64,000 nt of DNA from Hyalella azteca (lineage: Eukaryota; Arthropoda; Malacostraca; Amphipoda; Hyalellidae), in NCBI RefSeq assembly GCF_000764305.2, contig NW_025938979.1:1-64000 (forward strand). Direction: 5' to 3'. The translations under genes and the position numbers were made by a program. Below, in pieces: positions 46,945-60,386 of this stretch. The notes below the pieces were generated by a model. The model was not told where the DNA came from. It saw only the letters and a program-made list of their open reading frames with translations, and made no database searches. Within the stretch, counting starts at the first letter, position 1. The number at the start of each line of letters is the position of its first letter.

Positions 46945-49125
46945 TCTCTGTTTATTGCCTTTTATAAAGCAGCAGCCACCGTGAGCACGTCGCTTGCGAC
47001 CGTCACAGCGTAAAGTTGGAGCCTTATAGCCACTTTCTTCGAAACATTGACTCTGGACACCAAGCAAACCCGCTGGTAAAATAAAAGGACAATCTTCAAA
47101 CAATAATTTACTCCTATTATCATTAGGTTTGTAATTTCGAGCTCTAGTAGAGTCACTTTCTGCATGGAAATGCTGTTTTTCAGGGAGCGGCAGAGGACCA
47201 ATAAATGTTTCTTTGGACCCATTCCTCATGATTTCAGCAAGAGAAAAATAAAGAGTAAATTCCTGAAATCCTTGTACTGGCATTTTCAAATTAGTGTGCA
47301 CATCAACATTTGAATTAGGCTGCATAAAACATTTCATCCACAAATTCGGACCACATAGGTTGATCCAACAATCCAGTCGAGGGAAGTTTATCCAACAATC
47401 CTGGGTAACGAACGTCCCCTTCTGAGCTGTCGCTAAAAGAAGAGGCTTGGAGACGTCTTCTGATCTCAAGCGGCGTTCTAGTAGTGAGCTAGAAAATGAG
47501 TTTTGAGCGCCATTGCGGGCAATGTTCCGCGGAGTTTGGGCCGGGATTTGTGTTGTTATGGAGCTTTGCTTCGTTGGCCGCGCAACGGACGGAGGAAAAA
47601 GCTCAAGCACACCACGACTGGAAGGCCTCGGAACTCTAGTCAATTTTTTGGTGCCCGTCCGAAGTTTTCCACTGAATTTTGCTCTTTTAAATTTTCCAGT
47701 AAATAATTCAAATTCTTTTGTAAAATTCTGCCTTTTTCCGTCTAATAAAAAATTGCATATTGAAATATTGAACAACTCGCTCCTATGGACGTTATTATTT
47801 ATAAACTGCAGTGCTTTTTTACATCCAAGTCGGCAAAATACATCACTCATGGCCGGGACGTTGTTGAATAATTCAAATAATTCACAAATTTTTTCTTCTG
47901 AATTCGAGTGACGAGAATACAATGAGCTACGATCAGCGGGCGTAAGCACGACAGTCCTCAGTATATCGTACCTGTGAGTCTTGATAAGATTGTTCGCGCA
48001 ATGGGAACATTCTCTGTTCATGGAGCGAATATTGTCCTTTCTTCTCTTCTTCCAAATTTTCCGCCAGAACTTTTCATTGTTCATTCTTCTATTTTTGCAA
48101 GATAACTGAAAAACCATTTCCGCAAGCATAGCGTGCGGAAATGAAAATAAATTACAAAGAGAGCATTTATCAACAAACCAAGCAAAGTGAAAAATTTCAG
48201 CAGGCGACTTTCCCACTATATTTTTCAATTTGATATAAATCAAGTTATTATTTATTTTATTAGGAGTTGTCGAGGCTTTTTCAACAAGGTATTCATTTAT
48301 ACTAGTAAACTCGTCGCTGAGACCAGAACGCTCTACAATGTTAAACACCACGTTGGTATTACAGTTTCTTCCTCTGTTAGACAAAAAAGTTCGAATATTT
48401 TTGCAAAAACACGCAAATAATTCAGTACAAAAGCTAAAACCACGAATATTGATGTAACAGTTGTTGGCAAGTAATTTACTTGACTGGGATGTTCCGCCGC
48501 CATGATCATGTCCAAATTTTATATTATTAAAGGAAGCTGCACTCTCTAATGACGTGTCCTTACGTACTATTTCGTGGCGACTTTCAAGAAGCTCCCTGGC
48601 TTCTCCACTTTCAAAGTAAGGCTTTTGGGAAAATCTGTTAGAGACAGGAGCCTCATGTTCGGCAATAGGCAGGTTATCACGCTCTTTGGAGATCATTACG
48701 GCCGAATGACGGTCATTTGAGGATGTATTAGTGGAGGAAACCTTCGCAAGATGCTCTTCTGGCGAGGTGTTTGATCCCTTGCTTTTGTTGCCAAGTATAT
48801 CTTCCTTGTGAAAATTTTCTGCAGCCCTCAAAATCGCACTTGCTGTCAACGATCCCGATCTTTTAAACTCAACGATCGGCTGTCTAGAAAGTTGATCTGA
48901 AATGCCAATTAGGGAAGACAATTTTATTTTAGAGCTACTTAGAAAAGCTGGCTTGAAAATAGAATGATTATTTTGAAGTTCCACTATTTGGTGTTCTAGT
49001 AAAGCACGTTTCGCCAAGTGATGGCTACCAGCCTCCGAACTAGATTCTGATCGGGTAGTCAAGTCACCGGCAGGTTCTTCCTCACTGAAGCAGTAGAGCA
49101 CCAGCAGGACCATACTGTAATAAGC
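46945..49125 (-). CDS. Gene 2, long exon, upstream copy B (5' part intact, truncated)
   Basis: The exon starts after a strong acceptor (TTTTCTTTTCACAG) at 49125. A second AG lies 11 bases on. The frame AYYSMVLLVLYCFSEEEPAG looks like the end of a signal peptide, with an ATG at 49113 or a start in an earlier exon. About 725 codons follow with no internal stop: a Ser-rich start, then a Cys-containing region that includes CEQ-free text also found in copy A. It breaks off at 46945 inside the KGNKQR segment and meets a stop at the element border. Compared with copy A I count about 13 changed residues in the first ~600 shared positions and about 13 in the ~55 that precede the last ~27. Function is unknown. 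Confidence 0.6.
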
Positions 49126-52100
49126 CTGTGAAAAGAAAAAATAATCAAATTAGTTTTAAAGTTTCCAATTGCTCGAATTTATATGAAAAAAATATATCTA
49201 AGATAATGTTCACCAAGCTAAATCGTTGAATGTTTATAGGTCAATAATTATTATTTCTCAATTTCTACTATTTTCAAAAATATTTAAAACTTCCCATAAT
49301 TATTGTATTTCTAGTTCTATCATCTTGATTGTGTCGCACCACGTGCAGAATTTGATTAACTAAGTATAGCTAAAATAAATATGTATAAAAGTATTTGGCT
49401 ATACTTAGTTAAGTTAGGCCAACTGGAATTTAGTTGGCTAAGTATAAAATTCCAGTAATCTACGCTCAACTCACAACGAGAAAAGCTTCAACCTTGTTTA
49501 GCTTCAACCTAAAAAATAAAGTTCAATGTCCGAAGCAAGGAAATTATAAGAGTTCTACGCAAAATATTTAACAGGACAAAATTCAGCACGGCAGGTACAC
49601 GGCAATATATTTTATGTTAATGCGGACGAAACGCAGTGTGCGTCGAGCACTCGGCTAATAACGTGAGCTCTCTGTCAAGCGTCAACTTTGTGGCAAGAGA
49701 CTCCAAAATTCTCAGCCCCAAAATTTTTAATTTAGTCGTTAAGTAAACAAATTCTGCTGCACCAAGCCTCAAGTTTATCACTTTTGGAAGCAGAGTACCA
49801 AACTTAGCAGCAAATTTATCGGTGAAAAACGCATCTTAAAATTCTGACGAATATAAAGTTTGATTCAAGCCGATGTCAGAGTGAATTTTATATTTATTTT
49901 CTGTTTTATTGAAAACACTAGCATACCTATTAATTGACCATACATAAAGTTTATTTTGTGAAAAACCCTAGATGTTACTAGAAAATGCCGTAATCTATTG
50001 CCGACGCTATAGTATCCAGATGAATATGATTCAAATATTTCATGGGTTAAAAGTGTCCACCCAAACAGAATGTGAGAGAGGCCAGCGCCTCTAAGATTCC
50101 TGGAACTGCGGAAGCGGCAAGACTTACGATGACATCGTCCGAAAAATAAGAGATACTCTGCGGACAATTTCTGGGTCCTAATACGATACTCAAATCGTGC
50201 GAGGGCAATAATTTGTGCTTTACTGTGTCGTAGATTTGGATGCACTTAGGAACTGTATGATGCGTTATCAGTCGGATCGGGAGTGCCCAATATCAGCCAC
50301 TACAAAAAGGTTGTGTAGAAAAGCAATAATCTCTCAAAATAGTGGAAAAATTAGAGCTTACTTCTAAACAACTTCCTTACGTGATATTAATAATAATATT
50401 TTCTCCTTCCTAGATGATAATACCCTCTGAAGTTCTTGCATGTTAAACAGTTGGAAGAGTTATTTAAATCTTTGGTTGATTATCCGTAGACTTGCGCACG
50501 CCGAGTAAATCCTATATCGGATTTACTCCCCGCCAAGTTAAGCCTTCAGATCGCAAAGATGCAAATCTTAGGAAATATTGTAATTAAATCATCGATAAGC
50601 TTTCACAACGATACCGTTGAAACAAACACCTGATAACTGAACCACAAAATGAGAATGACAGAATGTCGCGCTATACATAGAAGTTACATCTGAGCTTCTA
50701 ATCTTGATGATAAAGAAGCAGGAAGACATTTAAGTAAACGTTTTTTGCTTAAATAGGAAGGATTTAATTTGCATTCTTTTTCTAAATTTTCTTGATCCTA
50801 CAGATGATGCCCTCCTATTTAAGTTATCCTGAAAACTGTCGTCTGTCGAATTCTCATTGGATAGTTTGAACGTAACAAATAATTCAAGTCTTCAAAATAT
50901 TATTACGGTAACCCGACATAAAAACGTCTTGATTATAGCAAAATCAATGACAAGCAAACTGATCAGCGCTTCTCGTGTTGTTTTAAAGGAGACGACAAAG
51001 CTCTTCGCCGCATTTAGAGTGAAAAATATTCATATAAAAATATATAACTCAGTACTCACTGCAGTGAGTGACAGAGAGCGCATTTTCTCGTCGATGAAAA
51101 CGTGAAGTCACGGACAGGCAGACGGACGGACATGGCGAGCACAATAGTGCATTTCTTCCATATATGAGAAAGTGCGCTAAAAATTGTCTCTGGAATATTT
51201 AAGCAGAAACAGTTGGGGCGCAGTCTCCGCTGCAGTGCTTAATTAGGCTACGGAATGCGTCGTGTTGCAGTACGGGTCACAGTTTGTCTGAACTATTTTT
51301 ACTGCTTTACGCCATGTGAATGTATCAGCGATAATTTTTTTTACACATTATGGTAATAAGGTAACAAAATATTGTCGTTCGTTGCTTATTAGGTTTTTAG
51401 TGATCCACTTTACACGATTGCAAATGAAGTCTTACGAACCAGGGATATCTTCTGAAAATGTAGGCTGAAAATTATATGAAAAAAGTTATTCACATTAGCC
51501 AGTTTCCACATACTTTTGTACATATAAAGTAGAAAAGTAGTAAAGACACGTACGTGGCACTGACACCTACGAAAGAGACACGTAAGTGGCACTGAAAAGA
51601 GACGCGTAAGTATTGACCACAAGATATGACAACTCACTTGTGATCTGGAATCTTTAGCCATGTCAAGAGTGATTGCCTACAAAGTGTAGTTCTGAAGACA
51701 GATAAGTGAATCCAGAATCAATGATCATACACAAACTTTATAATTAACAATCTTTGTTAACTCGTATTAAACTGTGCCAATCTGTACCGTATTGATCTGT
51801 GTCATTCTGCTTCGTGATATTGATCTGTCGAACTGGAACGACTACATGTGCCCTATGGCGAATATTTAGTGCTAGGTACAAATACTCATACAACGATAGT
51901 ACAAACGATCACTTAAAGTCTATATGCGATGTCTCGGCTGTTGCGGTAGCTGGAAAGCCCGACAACCCAATTCTTAAAAGCAATGCGGCAAGCATTCAAT
52001 ATTTCCAATAAGATCGGCACAAGATTGGAACAAAGCAATAGTTCCCAACCTCATCTGAAACATCTGCCACCAAAAAGGTACGTTGCGTACCCCGTAACGT

Positions 52101-54139
52101 CAATTCCAGAAATTTATATTGAGCGAGATTCCAGAAATTTAAATTGAAATTTAAAAACTGGGCTTTACTTATGATGGACTATTAAAACTGGTTAAAATGA
52201 CTTTAGTGATATTGAGGTAAATATAATGAAAGATTTCAAACATAATATTTATCAATTTAATTTTATTTGTAAACCTTACATAAAGTTCTCGTTCGATGAT
52301 TTTAGAAGCGCCTGGTAAATCTTTTAATTAATATAAGGGTTGAGAGCAGAACGAAGAATAAAAAAGGTCACTCCTACCAAGTAAAGGTAGCAAAAAAAGG
52401 TTACGGTTATTGGCTTATTGGCTTAATAGTTATTAAGGTTAGTGACTTACGCGTTTACAACAACACAAACATGGAACAACCTAAGGCGCTGAATACAATA
52501 AATTCGGGCGGATAAGTAGGATTCGATCCAGCAAGTAAAGTGGCACAAAATACGGAAATGTAACGAAGGGGAATTAGCGTGCGTCTCAAGGGCTTCAACG
52601 TTAGGCTGTGCATTATATTTGTTAGGTCTGTTTAACACGCATTAATTGTAAACAGTTAGACGGAATAACAGCAAATTGGAGTGTATATTGCAGCCAACAA
52701 ATCGGATCTCAATCTCCTGAGGCAGCAACAATTCCTGGCGTAACATTATTCTACCTAATCTTCATTACAATAATACGTTAAACACGGAGCAATTTAAATC
52801 ATAATTATTAAACTTCATTTCATGTAAGTAATGATTTATAGTGACTTTATTCCTTATAAATAACCGACAATGCAATGTTGGTATCATGAACAGATCAGTT
52901 GCATCGTCAGAATGGTTACACGCGAGCGACGAGGATCGCATTAAACTTATATAAACCTAATATTCTGGCCCTTGCTCGTCACGCCAACGGAAGCGTCAGT
53001 TTGATGACCGATCAGTGACGTTGACTCAAACTAAAAACCACAGTGAGACTCTTCACAGACCATATGATATGTCGTGATATTTAGTTAATGATCAATGTTT
53101 TGCTGGGAAATGTGGGCGTGTCATTCTATAGCTACTAAGGAATTACAGATAAATCATTTTATTATGAATAGAAGTTACCATATAAATAGGATTTTCCGCG
53201 TTAAAATTTTCAATCAATCGTGCTCTACTGGGCTTTGTGATATTGAAATGGAAATTCGTATATCGTGGCCAACTGAAGAATTAAAATAAATCGACGAACA
53301 ATTATTGTTAAAGCTGCCTAAGGGAACTTTGGGTGATCAGAATTATATCTTTAATTGACTCCGCAAAATGATTTCGCGGATGACTCTCAATAGCTCCGAT
53401 TTGCAACTTTTTAGCGTAAGTTATACGTGTTCGGGTAAGCCGGTGGTAACGTAGAGAGTTCAGCCGTCTTTAGAATATTGTAGATCATACAATATTTTGT
53501 AAATAGTCGATTAGTTTATGGACAGTTCGCCACTTTATGGCTGCCATTGCTTACGCCTCGCACATCGTTAACGTCTACTGAAGGCCTATTAACGTCTCAA
53601 TAATTTATAGGCGGCCTCTTCAAACAGAACTGAGCATCACACTAATATTCGCACGCACTAGTTCATCTGAATGTTACCCGTCTCATATCAGTAATTGTAG
53701 ACGATTATTGTTCACCAGACACATTAGTGGAATTTGCAACGCATCGCCACTCACAACAACCCAGCCAACTCAACTGCACGGACTTTCTCGCATACACTGC
53801 AACCAAAAAATTTAAAGTTCAAATGTGTACGTTAAATAATGTTCACGAATGATGTAAAAAATGAAGAAGGTTATTAATTATTTGCATCATGGAAGGATGC
53901 TGAATTGTGTGAGCTTTATGATGTCACAGAATCACCAGAAAATAAATATCGGATGGATTTATTTGAGGGTACAATGAGTAAGTTAACAGTACGTGAGCAA
54001 TCTTAATGTGACCAAAAGCGGTTAAAAAATCTTAGACTCTGTTTTGCCTACGCTACAAGATTTTCTGAATTACAAGTGAATGGTGCATAATGGCTGCATG
54101 CATTCGAAATAAGTGATAAGCGTTTGTTTACTGAATATA
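49126..54139. other. Stretch upstream of gene 2 without a supported gene
   Basis: Any earlier exons of gene 2 should lie here or beyond. No convincing one was found. It contains the foldback cluster at 49356-49456. Confidence 0.45.
49356..49456. repeat. Cluster of nested inverted repeats
   Basis: TTAACTAAGTATAGC (49356-49370) is mirrored perfectly at 49398-49412, and ACTGGAATTT (49422-49431) at 49447-49456. In between, TTAGGCCAACT and AGTTGGCTAA pair as well. Related CTAAGTATA text recurs in both hairpins, which suggests a small foldback transposon end. It lies about 230 bp upstream of the gene 2 acceptor. Confidence 0.85.
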
Positions 54140-54320
54140 CAGGGTGCGGCGCGGGAACTTACTTATTTGAATTGCGCGCCACGTGGCGGCCATTAGTCCT
54201 AGGAAGGTGGCGCCATGCGCAATATGGTGCGCGGGCTATGAAGTTTTTCGTCCACTCAGTTCAGTTGCGACCATGCAGTGGTCGAGAGAGGAGCGCGCGT
54301 TCGCAGTCTCTGTGATTTAA
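54140..54320 (+). mobile_element. 5' end of a Tc1/mariner-like transposon with truncated transposase
   Basis: After a TA comes CAGGGTGCGGCGCGGGAACT, a terminal repeat of a kind I know from widespread arthropod elements. A GC-rich leader with GGTGGCGCCATGCGC follows, and then an ATG at 54273 opening MQWSREERAFAVSVI and a stop. The W..EER.FAV start is typical of transposases with an N-terminal helix-turn-helix (DUF4817-like) and a DDE_3 domain. Everything after FAV is lost. A possible far end (CACACCCTGAA at 58147-58157) is weak. Confidence 0.55.
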
Positions 54321-56128
54321 ACCCCCGTCAATGATATCTAATTAACAAACATTTAATATCCACAGAGTTGTAGAATTTCATACCGTTAAACACCAAGCGC
54401 TAAAATTGCATCATGCAGCTGCTATAATGCATAGTAGTAAACTGTTTTTTTATAACAAACAAAGGATAAGATTTACGTAAGCAGAGGGAACGTTGAAAAT
54501 TTCTCCGAACCAACACACTTCGTGCCAGCATATTGCTGGAGCAGGACACGGAAACATGATCAAGGTGGAAAAACAGAGCAGGCGTTAACAAAACATACAA
54601 TGACAAAGCGAGTTTCGGGTAAACAAAAGTCTTGGCACAACTGCAAGTTATAATGGATTGCTTGGTAAACAGATAGCTAAGAATAACGAATAACGGTTCA
54701 CCAAAAAACTCTTTACATCATGACCTGTCATTCTCGTGGACAGGCTGAAACCAATCGTTATTGGTTTTATTGGCATAATTGGCTACAAATATCATCTCAA
54801 TCTGAACCAATCTGAAACTAAATATTTATTTACAGGCGTTTGGCCAAAATAAAGATAGGAATGATAGGAATCGACTACATGCACAAATAACATTTCACAG
54901 GTATAATAAAGATACACACGACAGCAAAATCTTCCGGTCAATCCAGTTGTACAGGGAGGATGGGGTGAAGACTCGCGCGTTGGTTAACTTGTGTATGAGG
55001 CTCGAAGATCGAACCTCCTTTTTTTGCTATATCACCTCAACAATTTAGGTGATAATCAGCAACCTTTCAAAAATTGATTATATCAGTCGAAATTTTGCTG
55101 AATGGCTCAAATACTCAATAGCTTAATATTGAAAAGTATTTTGAAGGAAAGTAGTTAGGAGATTTATTCGGCAGTTGTAAAAAAAAATCTTTGTCGGATT
55201 AGCGAATTTCCAAAAAAGGTTCTTTACACGCTTAACCCTATTGAGCAAGCGGTGCACTCAGCCGTGTCTACATACAGGGACGGGTGCAGTAGCCATAGGG
55301 ACGAAGGCATGTGTCGCAGTCAGCCGTATCTATTCACTATTTCTGAAATCTTTATGAATTAGTTATGCCTTCCATCTATCGTTGCATTCAATATAAAACA
55401 TTTTTCATCATTTTCGTATGCCGTTCCATTGCTCTAATAAAGTAGTAGCGTTCGTTAGCTCGGGAACATTGAGTTCAATATTTACGCCAATCTTTACCTA
55501 ATTTTTCTACGTAGTGAATTCCCGCATTCCCGCGACCCGCGACTGCAACGATGAAGTTTTCGCAACACCGGGAACGCACGGACTCATGTCAATGAAAAAT
55601 ATTTGATCGTGATATGACATACTAAATGTAACAACAACAAATAATAGCTTATATGGTACTCACGTTCTAACACGATCATCTTGTATGGGCATTAAGGAAC
55701 AAGGAATCTCGAAGTCTAACAGCAGATCCAGAAGCAGCAGGATCACATACCCAGGAAAAGCCGTGCTAACAAATTGCAGGCATTCAGCATCTTGGCAACT
55801 ACAAATTAGTCGAGGGCTCAGGCTCGTTCCGAGATGACGGCTCCTCTGAATATCTGCTAATGACTCCAACGCGTCACGATTTACGAGCATGTCGACGCTG
55901 CTGCAGGCTCCCATCCCCCGTAGTTAGGGTTGAGTTTGGGGGAGACCAAACGATTTGAGTGATGGCGCAAAATGATGTAAGTGGTAGTAATGAGAAAGAG
56001 TAAGATTCAGTATGATTCGTATGAACAATGCTGCAAAAAATGCTTATTCTATCAATACAACTTGTGCTGAGTTTAAGATGAATGGAGTTGTGTAATTTAG
56101 CACAAAGCCACCAATCCATCACCAATCA
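54321..56128. other. Spacer with a doubtful minus-strand frame
   Basis: The minus-strand frame at 55660-55914 contains the hydrophobic run YVILLLLDLLLDF and ends next to a perfect donor (AAC, then GTGAGT). No coding similarity was seen, so I do not call it. Confidence 0.4.
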
Positions 56129-57195
56129 TTGTTTTTCAGTCTAAAGTGTTGTACAGAGAAGACGCCTCGAAAGCGTAAGCGTTTGAATTTTGCGAAAGGC
56201 GACTATGATAAACTCCGTGAAGCAGTGAATGTAGTGAATATTTCGAACTGTATTAAGGACATAAATGTGGCAGAGTCATGGTCATTTCTCAAGGACACGG
56301 TTATATCTGCAGTTGATGCGTGTGTACCTAAAATTAAGCTTGGTGGAGCCAAAAAACTCAGTGGATGAACAGTACAGTTCTAGCTAAGCTGAAAACAAAG
56401 AAGGAAGCCTACCAGCGTTATTTACAGACTCGTAGCAATGCTGACTATAACCTATACGCAAGAGCTCGAAATCAAGCTAAAGAAAGCTATCGCACGTCAG
56501 TAAAAACCCTCGAAAAAAATATTGCTAAAAAAATGCAAAAAAGAACCTGAAAGCATTCTTTTTGTACGCTAGCTCGAAGTGCAAGATGAAGGACGGTATT
56601 TCTGATTTGAAAATAGATCAACGAGAGATATCCTCTGATGAGGGCAAGGCTAACGTTCTTAATCAGTTTTTCAGCAGCGCATTCACTGAAGAGGACATTA
56701 ACAGTATTCCAGCTATTGAGGAGCGCCCAGTCGGCTCTAAATTAACAAGTTTTGAAATACAAGAAGAAGAGAAAAAATTTAATAGAGAGTGTTCAAAGAC
56801 GTGCAACAAGGACAATTCCGGGCTTGAAAGGCAAGTCCTATGAAGAGAGATTGGAGATTATGAAGCTTCCAAGCCTCAGTTATCGACGTCTGCGTGGGGA
56901 ACGCATTGAAGCATACAAGTATACTCATGGTTTATACAAGGTCCCAGAAGGATTACTAGAATTTAAAACAAGAACTAACACCAGGGGCCACGGCTATAAA
57001 TTAAAAAAATTGCGATGTAACACATCCATGCGACAACATTTCTTCTCGCTTCGAATCACCGACATGTGGAACAGCCTCCCTGGTAGCATCGTTGACGCTC
57101 CGAGTATGAACGCCTTCAATAACAGACTAGACGAAGCTATGCAGGAGCATATGTTCAGTCTTAAAATGCCTAGCAAATTACGGACCAGGCAATAA
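56129..57195 (+). pseudogene. CR1-group LINE, internally deleted pol remnant
   Basis: Three overlapping frames show the order of a CR1/Jockey-group pol. First comes the linker after the endonuclease (RKRLNFAKGDYDKLREAV). Then KKEAYQRYLQTRSNADYN, ending ARNQAKESYRTSV. Then the start of the reverse transcriptase (MKDGISDLK, ANVLNQFFSSAFTEED). The whole catalytic core is missing: the text jumps near 56750 to the C-terminal part (LIESVQRRATRTIPGLKG, SYEERLEIMKLPSLSYRRLR, FFSLRITDMWNSLPGS), which then runs intact to a stop at 57195. The 5' end and endonuclease core are absent and frameshifts occur at about 56367 and 56550. It cannot move by itself. Confidence 0.85.
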
Positions 57196-57270
57196 GTCCA
57201 GACGAAGCTATGCAGGAGCATATGTTCAGTCTTAAAATGCCTAGCAAATTACGGACCAGGCAATAAGTCT
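57129..57270 (+). repeat. 71-bp tandem duplication at the LINE stop codon
   Basis: The last 20 codons, the stop and a few bases are repeated once, almost identically (units 57129-57199 and 57200-57270). Confidence 0.95.
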
Positions 57271-57418
57271 AGCAGCTATCTCAATCAATCGTCAGTTATG
57301 GAAAGATCGGGTTCCAAAGGCCGGATCCTTTGTGAATCAAGCCAAGAAAAATTCAAGAATCGGCAACAGGCCATGGGCCTATTTCTTCAGTACCGACACT
57401 TCTATTCTATTCTAACTT
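57271..57418 (+). mobile_element. 3' UTR and tail of the CR1-like LINE
   Basis: A short GC-balanced 3' UTR ends in TTCTATTCTATTCTA, a microsatellite-type tail usual in CR1-group elements in place of poly(A). Confidence 0.7.
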
Positions 57419-60296
57419 AGGTGAATGCTCTGACGTGACCGCACAGCAAATACCATCATGTGTGAATAATTTCGACCACCTCACATAATTATATTTATTT
57501 AAATCGTTTCGATAAATTACTTAGTTCTGCACAGGTTGCTAGGTACAAATTGTGACAGGCATCCAAATAAATTTATATAATTCAAATATTGATCGATAAG
57601 TTTATTGATTGAAACCTTGAAAGACTATAGCCGCAATAAATTGTGCGGTTGAAGAAAAATATACTTAGAGGCGTTTCTCAGCAGGCTCCCGGATGCTCAC
57701 TACAGCAGAACAAAGGCAATGAGCTCACTAATTTAATTGAACTACATATAAAATTAGCAAATTTGAAATTCAACTTATTAATAATTTAACGTGGTTAAGT
57801 AATTGATCAAGTGATCTTGTCGAGAGGCCCGTAGAAAAAGTAATTACAAAGTGATAACAAATTAAGTTAAGGACTGACTGCCAGCACTCACACAAACAAA
57901 AAGATAGAGAACCGGCAAACAGGAAGAAGTATTAGTATAGAACAGGAGTTACTTCTACTGCAGTGTTGAATGAAGCTGAAGGAAGTTCGTCAAATAATAA
58001 CTGAGATTGACAATATCATTTCAAGAGAACTGGTCAATAAATCCATAGCGTCTTGATTAGCAGTCTGGGTTCATTTAGAGCTCGATTTAAAAAATTTACG
58101 GACCCTTGTTAAATCGGCTACCTACGTGAATTACGGAACTCAATACCACACCCTGAATACAACGTAAACAAAAACATAAAAAAAAACAATCGAAATTGAC
58201 AAAAAAAAACAAAGACGGGAAAGTTTGCCACACACAATTCAATTATTCTTAATGTATTGTTTTCAGTTTAATTTTTTGCTATCCTGGCAGAACCTGTTTA
58301 CGCCAACTTTGCGGTAGTCTAAGAAATAACCCTTCAAGTCAGGACGGATCCTTACAGGGACAGATAAGATGAAATTTACAAGTCACTGATGTCCGGGAGT
58401 TTGCACGGTATAGAATTCCTTTAGGGCAATACACGGGATTGAGTAAAATTGAAATTCAGCCAGAGAGGAAGGGGAGGAAACAAGGAAAGCAGCTGGCGAA
58501 TTTTACAAGCCGGAGCTTCGGATGCTACAGCAACGACTTCAGCGCTAGAAACATGACAAGCCTTAACGACCTTCAGCCTCCAGGTGCAGTGCCCACGCGG
58601 TGCAGCTAGGGACTGCGTGACAAGCTCGTCTCATTTGCATGCACTGCCGTCTAAACAACTTGCCACTGATTATTATTTGGCACACCCGTGACAGAGTTAT
58701 TTGTTTGTTATTTGAATGTGCACCAGCAAACACAGTATAATGATGATAACATAAAGTGTTAATTTTTCGTGTTTAAATTTTCTAAAATTCAAATACAGGT
58801 TGCGCTGCAAACAATTAATATGAAATGTTAATAGAAGTAAAAGTTTAGATCAGCTTCATACTGAAGTCGAGAGCAACTCAGCCTGACACGCAAATTCCTA
58901 AAGTAACGCGTGAACACAAACGCGAACAACTGTGAATATCGCACATTCAATGAACATCGCGAACAGTGAGCTGTGCAAACAATTTGTTCGGCGTTATTAC
59001 GGGCAAAATAAATTCTCTATACAAATTACAATGCTCATCGTAAACTCTGGTACATGCACGGAAACAAAACTTTCTCCTAAGTTAGGTTTAGTATGTCTGC
59101 GTCTGTTTGCTTAGAATAAGTAATTGAAATATTTTATGCAATCATAACACTAAAGTCTGGTTATGCATAACATTTCATCAGACCTAACTTGCCGCCGCAC
59201 AATAACATATTGCAATCACAAAAATGCTAGTTACGATAATTATTCACACACGTTATAATGAGCCAAATCAGAATCACCAGAACTTGAAAAAGTTCGCTAT
59301 TATTACTTTAAAAGAAAATGTACAAATTGGAATTATTTAATTTTACATCCGACAAATAGACGGTGTTTATTATTAAACGTGGTGTTGTTGGCTAGGCGGA
59401 GCCTCAAATTACAATCTAAATACCCTTGAAGATCCTAGCTTGCATAGACAACATATAAATAAGAGGCGAGTAATAAAATTGTTCTGTCCATTTGCTAATT
59501 AGGGCTGGACAAGCAGCTCATTAAAGCAGCAGCGTGAATGCTCATTAGGAGGCCGGGAGCTCAACAACAACTAGGTGAAGCCTGCACCTAATGAGACGGA
59601 GTGTAAGACAGTAAGTGTTGTAGGAGTGTTCCAGGCTTAACCTAGTTTTTGTTGAGACTGCATCACTTACGCCGCAACTCATAAGTGGCATGGTGCTTTG
59701 CAGTAACTATAAGTAAGGAGGCTGTAACACTTGTAAGTCGATTTCAGTCTATATGTGCCGTTCTCATGGAAACATCCATCCCTGCACATGGACCTATCGT
59801 CTTATAGTTATTAAAACTATATAAATACATATCGTCATTTTAATTTAATTCTAAAATAATATTAAATGTTATCTCAGAGTTGTCGCCTCACAAACTGCAA
59901 TGAAAGCCATCAAGAACATGCACTGCATCTCGATCTTTCAATGCTAAATAAATTGTTTTGTGCTTCCTAACAGAAGAAAATTTATACAATTATATCGTCT
60001 CCTCAGAGGTTCTTAATTTAATTCTTAGTAATTCTTAAATGTAACACTTTTATGAATAAAATTGATTTATTCTTCCGCGACTTCCGGCGAAAATCTACTC
60101 CAGTGGCAAAATGGTTTCGTTCGAAAAGAAAATATTATAAGTTCTTCTCCATATTCAGTCGGCGCCTACTTTAATAAACCTCGAGGAAAATAAGATTTTC
60201 TCATAACGTAAGAAACATTTTAAGCGTTGTGCGAAGCACACGAAATTGCGGTGTCACGCAGCATGAACGCTGCCACGAGGATCAACATCAGTCAGG

Positions 60297-60386
60297 CTGG
60301 GCATTCGCATACGCAATAATGGCTGCAATGGCGCGCTAGTCCTGGGCATTCGCATACGCAATAACGGCTGCATTGGCGCGCTAGTC
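60297..60386. repeat. 45-bp tandem duplication
   Basis: CTGGGCATTCGCATACGCAA, then a TGGCTGC, CGGCTGC or AATGGCGCGCTAGTC part, occurs twice in a row with two base differences. Confidence 0.95.

Noticed and set aside
55660..55914. Minus-strand frame with a leucine-rich run and a perfect donor
   Set aside because: No similarity to the missing first helix of gene 1, stop codons in the frame whose phase would fit, and no good acceptor.
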